The notes: generated from the letters alone by a model not told the origin. A DNA stretch of 64,000 nucleotides from Chryseobacterium kimseyorum (GCF_025971945.1 NZ_JAPDHW010000008.1:174130-238129), one strand, 5' to 3'. Shown: positions 1-10,600, numbered from the stretch's first letter. Program-made: numbers and translations.

Positions 1-1
1 T

Positions 2-553
2 AAAGAAACTTACCAAATGCTTGAGAAAACCGGAAAATACGTTTTGAGGGCTTTAGCATTATATCTTGGTTTGGATGAATTTTATTTTGATGATAAAATT
101 ACTGAAGGCAACTCCATTTTGAGACCTATCCATTATCCGCCAATCACCCAAGAGCCTGATGATGCAGTAAGAGCTGCTGCTCATGGAGACATTAACCTGA
201 TTACACTTTTGATGGGTTCCCAGGGAAAAGGTCTTCAGGTTCAAAACCATAAAGGTGAATGGATTGATGCGATTGCAGAACCGGACGAACTGATGATCAA
301 CGTTGGAGATATGCTTTCGAGACACACCAACAATAAATTAAAATCTACGATTCACCGAGTGGTTAATCCACCAAGAGAATTGTGGGGAACTTCAAGATAT
401 TCTATCCCTTTCTTTATGCATCCGGTGAGTGAAATGTCGCTGAATGCCTTAGAAAATTGTGTAGACGAAAATCATCCTAAACTGTATGAAGATACGACCG
501 CAGGAGAATTTTTACACGAAAGATTAATTGAACTGGGATTAATTAAAAAATAA
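2..553 (+). CDS. 2-oxoglutarate/Fe(II) oxygenase, isopenicillin N synthase family (5' partial)
   Basis: The frame is open from the window edge, so the N-terminus is missing and the ATG at 17 is internal. The visible C-terminal part of the double-stranded beta-helix carries the iron ligands H-x-D (HGD) and a distal H in STIHRV, followed by the R-x-S (RYS) 2-oxoglutarate contact. This is the arrangement of the isopenicillin N synthase-like family. Such enzymes couple 2-oxoglutarate decarboxylation to oxidation of a substrate; the substrate cannot be told from sequence. In Bacteroidota these genes are usually stand-alone and not in beta-lactam clusters. A strong hairpin terminator follows the stop directly, so it is the last gene of its unit. 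Confidence 0.85.
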   Translation, partial: KETYQMLEKTGKYVLRALALYLGLDEFYFDDKITEGNSILRPIHYPPITQEPDDAVRAAAHGDINLITLLMGSQGKGLQVQNHKGEWIDAIAEPDELMINVGDMLSRHTNNKLKSTIHRVVNPPRELWGTSRYSIPFFMHPVSEMSLNALENCVDENHPKLYEDTTAGEFLHERLIELGLIKK

Positions 554-560
554 TTTTAAA

Positions 561-586
561 ACCGAACGTTGAGTTCGGTTTTTTTT
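561..586 (+). terminator. Intrinsic terminator after the oxygenase
   Basis: Seven-base-pair stem ACCGAAC / GTTCGGT with a 5-nt loop, followed by a run of eight T. It lies 8 nt after the stop codon of the oxygenase. Confidence 0.85.
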
Positions 587-641
587 GTGAAATTTTCTGT
601 GCAAATCTGTGCGATCTGCGGGAAATATTATAAACCAACTC

Positions 642-1685
642 TTAAAACAACCTCAGCTGCTGCTCCCTGGTTCCTGTAAAACCATCGGTCGAAAGTTTTG
701 GAAATTCTTTTCCTTCAAAAAATTTCTTTTTACCGATTTTAAAAGTATTGTGAATCATTTCGGCTATATTTCCCTCACCTTTCTGTCTGTCAAAATATTT
801 TTTTTCACCTAATTTCCCACCCCGCATTGATCGAATAAGGTTCAGAACTTTTTGCGCTCTGTTTGGAAAGGCATCTTCAATCCACTTTACAAAAACAGGT
901 TCTACGCTGTCATTCAGTCTCACCAAAGTATAGCCAAAACTCTGAGCTCCCGCATCAGCAATAGCTTTTAAAATTGCTAATGGCTCATTACTGTTCAATC
1001 CCGGAATAATTGGCGCTACCATAACATGAGTTGGAATTCCGCTTTGGGAAAGAACTTCTACAGCTTTCAGTTTATTGTGCGAAGAACTCGTTCGTGGCTC
1101 CATTTTTCTCCGTAACTCTTCGTTAATTGTGGGAATGCTTAATGAGACAGAAACGAGATTTTGTTCGGCCATCGGTTTAAGAATATCTAAATCTCTTAAT
1201 ACCAACGCATTTTTTGTAAGAACATTCACAGGATGTCTGTAATCGAGACAAACCTGCAGCAGCTGCCTTGTAATCTCAAACTGTCTTTCTGCAGGCTGAT
1301 AACAGTCTGTGTTTCCGGAAAGTAAAATTGGTTCAGGTTGGTAGCCTTTCTTTCTGAAAAATTTCTCCAGTAATTCAGGAGCATTTTTTTTGACCATAAT
1401 TTTTCTTTCAAAATCAATTCCTGCACTGTAACCCCAATATTCATGCGTCGGTCTTGCAAAACAGTAGGAACATCCGTGCTCACAACCCTGATATGGATTC
1501 ATAGAATATTGCATGGGCAGATCAGCGCTTTTTACTTGATTTACAATACTTTTCGGAAACACCTCTGTGAAGGAAGTTTTTATAAGTTCGAAATCTTCAT
1601 CCTCAGGTTCAAAGGTAAACCGGTCGAAACGGTTAATTACATTTCGCTGTGCACCCTGTCCTTTTATGATATTTTCGTTCTGCAT
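642..1685 (-). CDS. Radical SAM protein, PA0069 / spore photoproduct lyase-like family
   Basis: A 347-residue protein with the radical SAM cluster motif C68-x3-C72-x2-C75 (context GCEHGCSYCFARP). The N-terminal FDR...NPYQGCEHGC signature is typical of the PA0069 / Rv2578c group, a relative of the spore photoproduct lyase domain. The expected role is a [4Fe-4S]-dependent radical reaction; the substrate of this group is not established. It stands alone, convergent with the oxygenase, with the next upstream minus-strand gene 138 bp away. The family assignment is firm, the function unknown. Confidence 0.85.
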   Translation of the reverse strand: MQNENIIKGQGAQRNVINRFDRFTFEPEDEDFELIKTSFTEVFPKSIVNQVKSADLPMQYSMNPYQGCEHGCSYCFARPTHEYWGYSAGIDFERKIMVKKNAPELLEKFFRKKGYQPEPILLSGNTDCYQPAERQFEITRQLLQVCLDYRHPVNVLTKNALVLRDLDILKPMAEQNLVSVSLSIPTINEELRRKMEPRTSSSHNKLKAVEVLSQSGIPTHVMVAPIIPGLNSNEPLAILKAIADAGAQSFGYTLVRLNDSVEPVFVKWIEDAFPNRAQKVLNLIRSMRGGKLGEKKYFDRQKGEGNIAEMIHNTFKIGKKKFFEGKEFPKLSTDGFTGTREQQLRLF

Positions 1686-1747
1686 TTCTCATGTAAAATT
1701 ATACACCTTTCACTGAAAAATAATGAGTTTTAAGATAAAAGTTTTCC

Positions 1748-1786
1748 ACAAAAAAAATCCAACACCAAAAAATTGGATGCTGGATT
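1748..1786 (-). terminator. Hairpin terminator downstream of the small membrane protein gene
   Basis: Inverted repeat AATCCA / TGGATT with an inner CCAA/TTGG pairing, followed on the minus strand by a run of T (A-run at 1749-1758 on the plus strand). It is placed to end the minus-strand gene at 1824. Confidence 0.6.
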
Positions 1787-1823
1787 TTCTTTAAATTTAT
1801 ATCTTCTATTACTGATTCATATT

Positions 1824-2015
1824 TTATTTGAAAGCATAGAATTCTATTCCATGATCATCGTCTTCAGAATTTTTATCGAAGTGTCTGTGATGATCAGAAT
1901 AATATTCGCTATATCTCTTATGCTTCTTACTTAATATTTTTTTTACGCTTAAAAAGCTAAGCACCGCCAGGAGACCAACTCCTCCCGCAAGTAAAACTCC
2001 TACTTCTTTTTTCAT
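1824..2015 (-). CDS. Small single-pass membrane protein, uncharacterised
   Basis: A 63-residue product if started at the internal ATG at 2015; the longer frame begins with GTG at 2066. The shorter start puts a hydrophobic segment (residues ~5-22, glycine/leucine-rich) at the N-terminus, followed by KKILSKKHK and a charged His/Asp-rich tail (SDHHRHFDKNSEDDDHG). A near-consensus promoter box with TTTG lies about 30 nt upstream of that ATG and inside the longer frame, which favours the short form. The His/Asp-rich tail could bind metal, but that is only a guess. No family recognised. Confidence 0.5.
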   Translation of the reverse strand: MKKEVGVLLAGGVGLLAVLSFLSVKKILSKKHKRYSEYYSDHHRHFDKNSEDDDHGIEFYAFK

Positions 2016-2188
2016 ATTTAGTATAATTTTGTAATGAGTTCTATCAAATAGTATACCTTTTTTCACTGCGTAATTATAAATTTCGTTAACATTTCATCTA
2101 TTCTGTGCTACCACATTTGTAGCAGTCTCAGGTATGGTTTAAAAATTGTACTATTGTCATAAACTAACACTAAATAAAAATAATTATT

Positions 2189-2539
2189 ATGGAAAATCCA
2201 GACAACAGGGACAGAATGACCACCCTAAGCCAGGTGATGGAAAGACTGAGAGAAAGAGGAATTCACAGAGAATTTAGAATGAACGAAGCCTGTGAAATGA
2301 AATATGAAGATTCAGAAAAAAATTATCAGCCTGACGAACTGACTATTTTAAAAACTTACCGTTTTGAGGGAGACAGCAATCCGGATGACAGTGCTGTACT
2401 ATACGTACTCGAAGATAATTCAGGAAATAAAGGTATCATTATCGATTCTTATGGTGCAGAAAGCAACTATCCCGGCCATGAATTCGACACCTTCTTGAGA
2501 GACATTCCTATCAATGAGAGTGATGAGTATAACTTTTAG
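2189..2539 (+). CDS. Uncharacterised small acidic protein
   Basis: A 116-residue soluble protein with no signal peptide or membrane segment. It has an N-terminal helical part (TTLSQVMERLRERGI) and a beta-rich second half with many Asp/Glu residues (GDSNPDDSAVLYVLED). I recall similar short proteins as conserved hypotheticals in Chryseobacterium and relatives, but no function. It is monocistronic, with a terminator hairpin 21 nt after the stop that overlaps the end of the convergent AsmA-like gene. Confidence 0.6.
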   Translation: MENPDNRDRMTTLSQVMERLRERGIHREFRMNEACEMKYEDSEKNYQPDELTILKTYRFEGDSNPDDSAVLYVLEDNSGNKGIIIDSYGAESNYPGHEFDTFLRDIPINESDEYNF

Positions 2540-2560
2540 ATTTATTCCATACAAATACAG

Positions 2561-2596
2561 TCCCGCAACTACTTGGTTTCGGGATTTTCTTTTTTA
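2561..2596 (+). terminator. Terminator between convergent genes
   Basis: Stem TCCCG / CGGGA around a 14-nt loop, followed by a T-rich stretch. The hairpin overlaps the last codons of the minus-strand AsmA-like gene, so the two convergent genes share this end region. Confidence 0.5.
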
Positions 2597-5253
2597 TTGA
2601 AAACTTTTCTAAAGATTCCCTTCTTCTCCTTTGGCTTTTCCGCTGGTGATTTTTGATCAGAACTTACTGCTTTGGAAATATCTTTTTCAGCCTCTTTCAC
2701 AGATGCCTTTGCCTCATTTACAGTAGTTTTTACATCTCTCACTGCTTCCTTAGTTTTTTCAACGGTCTTTTTAGTTTTATCAACATCAATTCCGATAAGC
2801 GTTTTCTTCAGACCATCTTCAATCCCTTTCCAGAAAAGATTAAAGAATGATTTCGTGGGATCTCTTTCTACATCTTCCACAACAACTGACTCGGGAAATT
2901 TTCCGGAATCTGATTTCACGAAAATATTAACCACCGCGCTCAAAACCCCTTTTTTCTTCTTACTGTCTTTATCTAATATGGAGACCTTTAAATCTTTATG
3001 TTTAATATTAAAAGTTCCGCCAATCCCTTTAGGATTTCCCTTAAAATTAAACAGCATCTCCTGAATCGTTCCCGTCGCTGTAACACTCATGTACGGAACC
3101 ACAAAAGCATTCAGCGCAACCGCCGGAATATTGTTAAGCTTTCCCGCAATAGTAAAACGGTCACTTTGATCTGCCGTATTGAAGCCCCAATTGACAGAAA
3201 GCAGCGAAGTTTCCATAAAAGTACAGTTGATTTTAATATCAACCTGGGTAGGTTTGCCTTTCATTTTGGCAGAATTCAGGTTTTTAACGTTCATATTAAA
3301 ATTAGTAAACGTCAGTTTTCCTGGACCGCTGCTCTTCGGCGTATCTTCTTCATATTCTAAAACTGAATTTTTCAGCTGAAGCTGATCGATAAACATTGGA
3401 AGTTTTATCGTCCTTAAAAGTCTTGAGTATAACAATTTTTCTTTAGGATCGTCAGCCGGAATTTTACTTCTGAAAATATTGGCATTGGCAGATAAAACAG
3501 ATACATTCGTTGCATGAAGAAATTGATTATCTGAGAAAAAATCCCACTCTCCCACTACATTAACCTGATTCGCTTTGAGATCATATAAATCGCTTTCCAC
3601 CGGAATCATTCTGATAAACTGCGCTCTTGAAACAAGAGGTTTCATGGCAAACTGATCCAGTTTTATTTTGTTTTTACCGACTGACAACGCGGCTACGGTC
3701 ATATTGTAAAATTTCGTTCTGTATGCAAAATTTCTGGTGGTCAGGTTATAATCTTTCACTTTAACCGCCAAACCTCCATTTTTTGGTTTCTCGGTGAGTT
3801 CAATATCTTTTATTGTTGCATTCAGATTTTGAAATTGCAGAGGCTGATTTTTTGAATCATACGTCAAATTAGAATTTTTCAAAGTAACATTTCTGACCAA
3901 TACTGGAAACTGTATTCCGTTAAAATTTGATTTCTTTGTAGATTTTATGGTTCCTGCTGTGACTGTTCCGTTAACCTGATTTACCAGGACGTCTTTTACA
4001 TCCAGATTGAGTTTTTTGTCTACAATTTCCCATTTATTAATATTAAAAACAATTTGATTGGCTGTAAGGTTCATTGTTGTTTTCCCAGAGCCAACCTGCT
4101 TAGGAATCACCGAAATGTTTCTGATATCGCCTTTCTTGGGACTCAAAGAAAAAGTGCCAATATTCATGTCCTGATGATTGGAAAACTGAATGTCTTTTCC
4201 TGAAAAGCTGAAATCTTTATACCGTAAAGGAATCATTTCCGCAGAAGTCTCTTTGTTAAATTCAATATTTTTGATATTTAGATTGACATCTTTAGCAAAT
4301 AGCATTTTGTTTCCATCTGGCTTATTAACCTGAATAAGTGCATTATTCAATTTAAAATTGCCTAAATTTAATTCAAAATTAAGCGGTTTTTTAACTTTAT
4401 CAGGAATGGCATCGGTTGTATAAATTAAAATATTGGGATTCTGAAAACTTGCATTGGTCAAAGAAACTGTATTATCCTTCAAAACAACATCTCTAAAATC
4501 AATCTTCTGTATTGAAGCCGTGATCAGTTGCTTTTTCTTTGGATAGGTCTTTTTAAAATTGTCAAAATCAATGATGGGCGCCAGGTGAAGATTGTTGACA
4601 GAAACCTGTCCATTGGCAGTTGTAATTTTTTGAACCTTTAAAGTATAAATTTCATCAGGCTGAAAGAAAATATCTTTTCCTTTAATGCTGTAGTGATCGA
4701 ATGTAACAGGAAGTTTGTTTTCCACAGTGTCTTCCGTTAACTGAAGGTTTTCGACCATCAGATCCAAATCATTTACACCTAAAAGTTTTTGCTTGGTATG
4801 TTTAAAAACCTGAATGGTTCCGTTGTTGATTCTGATATTTTCAAAGCTTACCGGATTTGTTTTCTTATCCTTTTTTTTGTCTTTAGGTTTTGCTAAAACA
4901 ATATTCAAATTGGGTTTTGCCAGATAAATATCTGATGTACTGATTGTTTTATTGAAAACCGCATCATAAATCCCAAAACGGCTTACTTTCAAAGTATCAA
5001 TTGTCCCTTGAAAACCCATCACATTAACATTCTGAGGATTTTTATTATTGACCGTAATACCAGTTGCAAAAATATTTCCGGTTCCTAAATCAACTCCCAA
5101 AGATTTGTAGGAAATCTGATAGTCTGTATTTTTTTTAATATAATCAGGAAGCTGGGTTTTGAGCCAGATATTGATTGCTAAGTTGGCAATCAGAATAAGC
5201 CCGAAAAAAATTCCAAGACCTATTAAAAGCTTTCTAACCCAGGGTTTTTTCAT
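2569..5253 (-). CDS. Large AsmA-like / DUF748-type inner-membrane-anchored protein
   Basis: An 894-residue protein with one N-terminal membrane segment (~8-30) and then a long series of beta-rich repeats with recurring patterns such as F.N..I.NG.I.V, L.V..I..T.G.VS and L.N..I.ELT. This is the layout of AsmA-family proteins, which span the periplasm and are thought to carry phospholipid or assist outer-membrane assembly. The C-terminal ~110 residues (from about 785) switch to a Lys/Glu/Ala coiled-coil (TKKTVEKTKEAVRDVK), unusual for the family core. The DUF2797 gene lies 14 nt upstream on the same strand, so they are probably cotranscribed. The exact subfamily is uncertain. Confidence 0.7.
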   Translation of the reverse strand: MKKPWVRKLLIGLGIFFGLILIANLAINIWLKTQLPDYIKKNTDYQISYKSLGVDLGTGNIFATGITVNNKNPQNVNVMGFQGTIDTLKVSRFGIYDAVFNKTISTSDIYLAKPNLNIVLAKPKDKKKDKKTNPVSFENIRINNGTIQVFKHTKQKLLGVNDLDLMVENLQLTEDTVENKLPVTFDHYSIKGKDIFFQPDEIYTLKVQKITTANGQVSVNNLHLAPIIDFDNFKKTYPKKKQLITASIQKIDFRDVVLKDNTVSLTNASFQNPNILIYTTDAIPDKVKKPLNFELNLGNFKLNNALIQVNKPDGNKMLFAKDVNLNIKNIEFNKETSAEMIPLRYKDFSFSGKDIQFSNHQDMNIGTFSLSPKKGDIRNISVIPKQVGSGKTTMNLTANQIVFNINKWEIVDKKLNLDVKDVLVNQVNGTVTAGTIKSTKKSNFNGIQFPVLVRNVTLKNSNLTYDSKNQPLQFQNLNATIKDIELTEKPKNGGLAVKVKDYNLTTRNFAYRTKFYNMTVAALSVGKNKIKLDQFAMKPLVSRAQFIRMIPVESDLYDLKANQVNVVGEWDFFSDNQFLHATNVSVLSANANIFRSKIPADDPKEKLLYSRLLRTIKLPMFIDQLQLKNSVLEYEEDTPKSSGPGKLTFTNFNMNVKNLNSAKMKGKPTQVDIKINCTFMETSLLSVNWGFNTADQSDRFTIAGKLNNIPAVALNAFVVPYMSVTATGTIQEMLFNFKGNPKGIGGTFNIKHKDLKVSILDKDSKKKKGVLSAVVNIFVKSDSGKFPESVVVEDVERDPTKSFFNLFWKGIEDGLKKTLIGIDVDKTKKTVEKTKEAVRDVKTTVNEAKASVKEAEKDISKAVSSDQKSPAEKPKEKKGIFRKVFNKKENPETK

Positions 5254-5267
5254 TTTTAATTTTTATA

Positions 5268-6065
5268 TTATTTCCTTACATCGAGCTCAATCACATAACC
5301 TTCATGCCCTCTCACATTTATAAAATTTCCACCTTCAAACGCTAAATACTGACCTTTAATTCCAACAAGTCTACCTGTAAAATCAGGCTTTTTATCTAAA
5401 GTAAAAGAAGTTACTTTTTCCGGCTTTGAAAACGGATAATCAAACTTCCACATATCTTCTCCTTCCGAATAGAATTTCTGGAAGTCCTCAGGGAAATATT
5501 CTCTTATTTTCTGCTGGAAATCCGCCAAATCTACCTCATCTTCAAAATCATCCTGCAGCATTTTTCTCCAGTTGGTTTTGTCGGCAAGATGTTCTTTTAA
5601 AGCAACTTCTATCATTCCCGCCTCGTAGCGGTTTTCAGTTCGCGCAATCGGTAAAGCAAATGTTGCGCCCTGATCAATCCATCGTGTCGGAATCTGTGTA
5701 TTTCTTGTCACCCCTACTTTCACATCACCCGTGTATGCAAGATATACGGTATGCGGCTGCAATTGGATTTGTTTTTCCACATCAAGATCCCGCTCCACAA
5801 TTCCCAAATGAGCAGTAGAAAGCTCCGGACGAATTATCGTATCACTGGCGTAAGGACTTTCAAAAAAACAGCTTTTGCAGAAGCCCATGCGGTAAATTGT
5901 TTTATCTAATCCACAATGTACACATTGATAACCTGTATGCTTAATGCTCAATTCTTTTCCCAACAATTCATTCATATGAATTAAATCTCCTGAAAGATTG
6001 AGATAATATTGAATAGGCTGATCATTAAAACTCGTCATTTTTAAAATTTGTCCCTGAAACTGCAT
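5268..6065 (-). CDS. DUF2797 domain protein (zinc-ribbon, GIY-YIG-like)
   Basis: A 265-residue protein. A four-cysteine zinc ribbon is visible at C48-x2-C51 and C63-x2-C66. It is followed by TVYLAYTGDVKVGVTR (about residues 106-121), which resembles the strand-turn core of GIY-YIG-type domains, then R-W-I-D-Q-G-A. This matches the DUF2797 family, whose biochemical role is unknown; a nucleic-acid role is plausible from the fold. First gene of a probable two-gene unit with the AsmA-like gene, and divergent from the epimerase gene. Confidence 0.75.
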   Translation of the reverse strand: MQFQGQILKMTSFNDQPIQYYLNLSGDLIHMNELLGKELSIKHTGYQCVHCGLDKTIYRMGFCKSCFFESPYASDTIIRPELSTAHLGIVERDLDVEKQIQLQPHTVYLAYTGDVKVGVTRNTQIPTRWIDQGATFALPIARTENRYEAGMIEVALKEHLADKTNWRKMLQDDFEDEVDLADFQQKIREYFPEDFQKFYSEGEDMWKFDYPFSKPEKVTSFTLDKKPDFTGRLVGIKGQYLAFEGGNFINVRGHEGYVIELDVRK

Positions 6066-6129
6066 AATATGATTGTATTACTTTTGAGAAGTAAATGTAA
6101 TCAAATAATATTTTCAAAACTTAAATTAA

Positions 6130-6137
6130 TACTTTTG
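6130..6137 (+). promoter_or_regulatory. Bacteroidota -7 box of the epimerase gene
   Basis: TACTTTTG matches the Bacteroidota TAnnTTTG -7 consensus and ends 20 nt before the ATG at 6157. No convincing -33 TTTG is visible. Confidence 0.5.
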
Positions 6138-6156
6138 CAATACTAAAAACTCAACG

Positions 6157-7179
6157 ATGACATATCTCGTAACAGGAGGAAGCGGATTTATTGGTTCTCA
6201 CTTGGTGGAAGAATTACTTAAACACGGACATTCTGTCATAAACATTGACAATTTTGATGATTTCTATGATTATAAAGTTAAGATTAAAAATACTTTAGAT
6301 TCAGTTGGAAAAAATATTGATTTTGAATTTTCCGACAAGCAGAACGATATTGAAAATTTGATCTCCATTTCAAAATCAGAACGTTACACGTTATATTATC
6401 AGGATATCAGAGATAAAAAAGGACTGGAAGCAATATTGAACAATCATCACATTGATCTTATAATCCATTTAGCCGCACTTGCAGGAGTGAGACCTTCTAT
6501 TGAGAGACCTTTAGAATACGAGGAAGTTAACGTTCGCGGAACGATGAATCTCTGGGAACTCTGCAATCAGTTTGGAATTAAAAAATTCGTCTGTGCGTCG
6601 TCATCCAGTGTATATGGCAATAATGAGAAAATTCCGTTTTCAGAATCAGACAATGTAGATCAACCCATTTCACCGTATGCTGCGACCAAAAAATGTGGTG
6701 AGATCTTAGGTCATGTGTATCACAGTCTTTATGATATAGATATGATTCAGCTGAGATTTTTCACTGTGTACGGACCTAGACAAAGACCTGATTTAGCGAT
6801 ACATAAATTCACGAAATTAATATCCGAAGATCAGGAAATACCTTTCTACGGTGACGGAGACACAGCAAGAGACTATACCTATATTGACGACATCATTGAT
6901 GGAATTTTGAAATCAATTCACTATTTAGAAAATAATTCAAAGATTTATGAAATTATAAATCTCGGTGAAAGCGAAGTCATTAATCTTTCTGAAATGTTGT
7001 CAGTTATTGAAAAAAATCTTGACAAAATTGCCACAAAAAAAATACTGCCACTACAACAGGGCGACGTGCAGAAAACCAACGCTGACATTACAAAAGCGCG
7101 AAATTTAATCGGGTACAAACCAACCACAAACTTCCAAAATGGCACAAAAAAATTTGTGGAATGGTTTTTGAGAAAATGA
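6157..7179 (+). CDS. NAD-dependent sugar-nucleotide epimerase (UDP-glucuronate 4-epimerase type)
   Basis: A 340-residue extended SDR. The N-terminal Rossmann motif GGSGFIGSH (7-15) binds NAD. The catalytic Ser/Tyr/Lys set appears as SSSSVYG (148-154) and Y174-x3-K178 in SPYAATKK. The segment LRFFTVYGPRQRPDLAIHKFTKLI is characteristic of UDP-glucuronate 4-epimerases and close relatives, which make UDP-galacturonate for polysaccharides. It is monocistronic, with no polysaccharide operon in the window, so it probably supplies precursors from a distance. The substrate is inferred; UDP-glucose 4-epimerase activity is the main alternative. Confidence 0.85.
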   Translation: MTYLVTGGSGFIGSHLVEELLKHGHSVINIDNFDDFYDYKVKIKNTLDSVGKNIDFEFSDKQNDIENLISISKSERYTLYYQDIRDKKGLEAILNNHHIDLIIHLAALAGVRPSIERPLEYEEVNVRGTMNLWELCNQFGIKKFVCASSSSVYGNNEKIPFSESDNVDQPISPYAATKKCGEILGHVYHSLYDIDMIQLRFFTVYGPRQRPDLAIHKFTKLISEDQEIPFYGDGDTARDYTYIDDIIDGILKSIHYLENNSKIYEIINLGESEVINLSEMLSVIEKNLDKIATKKILPLQQGDVQKTNADITKARNLIGYKPTTNFQNGTKKFVEWFLRK

Positions 7180-7293
7180 CATCAATCTACCGCAATAACG
7201 CTTACTGAAGCATTTGCAGTAAACATAGACGAAATTTAATAAAAGAATTGAAAATCAAGTCATAAAAAAAGTTTATAATATAACCTATTTTTA

Positions 7294-7301
7294 TACTTTT
7301 G
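7294..7301 (+). promoter_or_regulatory. -7 box of the DUF2795 gene
   Basis: TACTTTTG matches TAnnTTTG and ends 17 nt before the ATG at 7318. Confidence 0.5.
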
Positions 7302-7317
7302 CAAAAAATAATAAATT

Positions 7318-7539
7318 ATGTACTGGACATTAGAATTAGCTTCATACTTAAGCGACGCACCTTGGCCGATGACAAAGGCAGAACTTATCGACTACGCAAT
7401 CAGAACTGGTGCACCAATGGAAGTTGTAGAAAACCTTCAGGCTATTGAAGACGAAGGTGAAGTATATGACGCTATTGATGAAATCTGGAGCGACTATCCT
7501 ACCGACGAAGATTATCTTTGGAACGAGGACGAATACTAA
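7318..7539 (+). CDS. DUF2795 family small protein
   Basis: A 73-residue acidic protein with the conserved pattern MYWTLELASYL..APWPMTK.ELIDYAIRTGAP..VVENLQ. This is highly conserved in Bacteroidota and belongs to the DUF2795 family. It is short, helical and has an aspartate/glutamate-rich C-terminus. The function is unknown. It has its own promoter box and a hairpin terminator before secA, so being next to secA need not mean cotranscription. Confidence 0.8.
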   Translation: MYWTLELASYLSDAPWPMTKAELIDYAIRTGAPMEVVENLQAIEDEGEVYDAIDEIWSDYPTDEDYLWNEDEY

Positions 7540-7551
7540 TAAAAGCATTAG

Positions 7552-7579
7552 GCTTTAGGCAACACGCTTAAAGCTTTTT
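7552..7579 (+). terminator. Terminator between the DUF2795 gene and secA
   Basis: Stem GCTTTAGG / CTTAAAGC (one G-U pair), 7-nt loop, followed by five T. It separates the small gene from secA. Confidence 0.6.
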
Positions 7580-7653
7580 CAATAATAACATACACCATCG
7601 AGTGTAATTTTAATATGCTTGAAACCTGAGGTTTTGAGCTTAAAACAAATTCT

Positions 7654-10600
7654 ATGAGTTTTTTAAATAAAGTTCTTAAAGGGTTTTTGGGAGACAAAAA
7701 AGCGCAGGACCTTAAGGAAGTAAAAAAAGTTGTAACCAAAATCAAAGCTGTTGAACCAAACATCGGAGAATTATCTGATGACGGTTTGAGAGAAAAGACC
7801 GCTGAATTTAAATCTAAAATTAAAGAGGCGACCAGTACGATTACAACTCAGATAGAACAAATTAAAGAGCAGATCAAAAACTCAAAAAATGTTGATGAGA
7901 AAGAAGCTCTATTCTCTAAGATAGAAGCTTTGAAAAAAGATTCTTACGAGATTGAAGAAAAAGTTCTACTTCAGGTTCTTCCGGAAGCTTTTGCGTTGAT
8001 CAAAGAAACGTCAAGAAGATGGGCTCAAAACGGAGAAATCCGTGTGACAGCTACAGCTTGGGACAAAGAACTTGCTGCAACTAAAGATTTCGTTGAAATT
8101 CAGGGAAATGAAGCAGTTTGGAAAAACTCATGGGACGCTGCAGGAACACATGTAAATTGGGACATGGTACATTATGACACTCAGTTTATTGGTGGTGTCA
8201 TTCTACACAGCGGTAAAATTGCCGAAATGGCAACCGGTGAAGGTAAAACTTTGGTAGGAACACTTCCAATTTACCTGAACGCACTTCCTGAAAGAGGGGT
8301 ACACGTGGTAACGGTGAATGACTATTTGGCAAAACGTGACTCGGCGTGGATGGGACCATTGTACCAATTCCACGGAATGTCTATTGACTGTATCGATAAT
8401 CACCAGCCTAACTCAGACGGAAGAAGAAAGGCATACAACTCAGACATTACATACGGAACCAATAATGAATTCGGTTTCGATTATTTGAGAGATAATATGG
8501 TGGCTTCACCTACAGAATTGGTGCAGAGAGAATTAAACTTTGCCATTGTGGATGAGGTTGACTCTGTATTGGTGGATGATGCAAGAACGCCATTGATTAT
8601 TTCAGGTCCGGTTCCTCAGGGAGACAGACAGGAATTTGATGTTCTTAAACCTTCTATCGACAGAATTGTTGAAGTTCAGAAAAAAACAGTTTCTGGAATC
8701 TTTAATGAAGCTAAAAAATTAATCGCTGCCGGAAATACTAAAGAAGGCGGATTCAAATTACTTCAGGCTTACAGAGGTTTACCAAAAAACAGACAGTTAA
8801 TTAAATTCTTATCTGAAAGCGGAAACAGAGCATTACTACAGAAAGTGGAAGCTCAGTATATGCAGGATAACAACCGTGATATGCCAATCGTTGATAAAGA
8901 TTTATATTTCGTTATCGAAGAGAAAAACAATCAGGTTGATTTGACGGATAAAGGCGTTGAATACATGTCTCAAGGAAACTCAGACAACAATTTCTTCGTA
9001 CTTCCGGATATCGGGACTGAAATCGCAGAAGTTGAAGCTAAAAATTTATCTAAAGAAGAAGAATTTGAAGCTAAAGAAAAACTGTTCTCTGATTTTGCTG
9101 AAAAATCTGAGCGTGTTCATACAATGAGTCAACTATTAAAAGCGTATACATTGTTTGAAAAAGATGATGAATATGTTGTCATTGATGGCGAAGTGAAAAT
9201 CGTTGATGAGCAGACAGGTCGTATCATGGAAGGAAGACGTTACTCAGACGGTCTTCACCAGGCAATTGAAGCTAAAGAAAGCGTAAAAATCGAAGCAGCT
9301 ACACAGACTTTTGCTACCGTTACTCTTCAGAACTACTTCCGTATGTACAACAAACTTGCGGGAATGACGGGTACTGCAGAAACTGAAGCTGGAGAACTTT
9401 GGCAGATTTACAAATTAGACGTTGTGGTAATTCCTACCAACCGTCCGATTCAAAGACATGACAGACAGGATTTGGTTTTCAAAACCAACAGAGAAAAATA
9501 TAACGCTGTAATTGAAGAAATTGAGAACTTAACATCTGCGGGAAGACCAGTATTGGTAGGTACGACTTCTGTTGAGATTTCACAATTGCTTTCAAAAGCG
9601 CTTCAGTTAAGAAAAATTCAGCACCAGGTGTTGAATGCGAAACTTCACAAGAAAGAAGCGGAAATCGTTGCCGGAGCGGGTCAGCCAGGAGTTGTAACCA
9701 TTGCAACCAACATGGCAGGTCGTGGTACCGATATTAAGCTTACTAAAGAAGTAAAAGAGTCAGGTGGTTTAGCGATCATCGGAACAGAAAGACACGATTC
9801 AAGACGTGTTGACAGACAGTTGAGAGGTAGAGCGGGACGTCAGGGAGATCCTGGTAGTTCACAGTTCTATGTTTCTTTAGAAGATAACTTAATGCGTTTA
9901 TTCGGGTCTGAAAGAATTGCTAAAATGATGGACAGAATGGGTCATAAAGATGGCGAAGTAATTCAGCATTCTATGATTTCTAAATCTATCGAAAGAGCTC
10001 AGAAAAAAGTGGAAGAAAACAACTTCGGAACAAGAAAGAGACTTCTTGAGTACGATGATGTAATGAACAAACAGCGTGACGTAATCTACAAGAGAAGAAA
10101 GAATGCATTATTCGGAGATCACCTGAAGTATGATATCACCAATATGATTTTTGATGTTGCCAATTCTATTGTAGCGAAAGGAAAAGCAACTGGAAACTAT
10201 AAAGATTTTGAATTCGAAGTCATTAAAAACTTCACAATGGAATCTCCGGTTTCTGAAAATGATTTTAAATCTAAACAGATTCCTGAACTTACAGATCTTC
10301 TTTTTAAAGCAGCTCAGGCTGACTATGACATGAAGCTGAATCTTCTGAAAGAAAAATCATTCCCGATTATTGAGAATGTTTATCAGAACCAGGGCTCAAT
10401 GTTTAAAATGATTCAGGTTCCTTTCACAGACGGAGTTAAAACTTTAACCATCGTTACCGATCTGAAAGAAGCTCACGACACGAACTGTGACAGTTTGATC
10501 AATGATTTCGAGAAGAATATAACATTATCAATCATCGATGAGAACTGGAAACTTCACCTTCGTGAAATGGATGATTTAAGAAAATCTTCTCAGGGTGCTG

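Noticed and set aside
2672..3064. Plus-strand ORFs at 2653-3379 opposite the AsmA-like gene
   Set aside because: Ser/Phe-rich shadows of the coiled-coil and beta-repeat codons; no start context.
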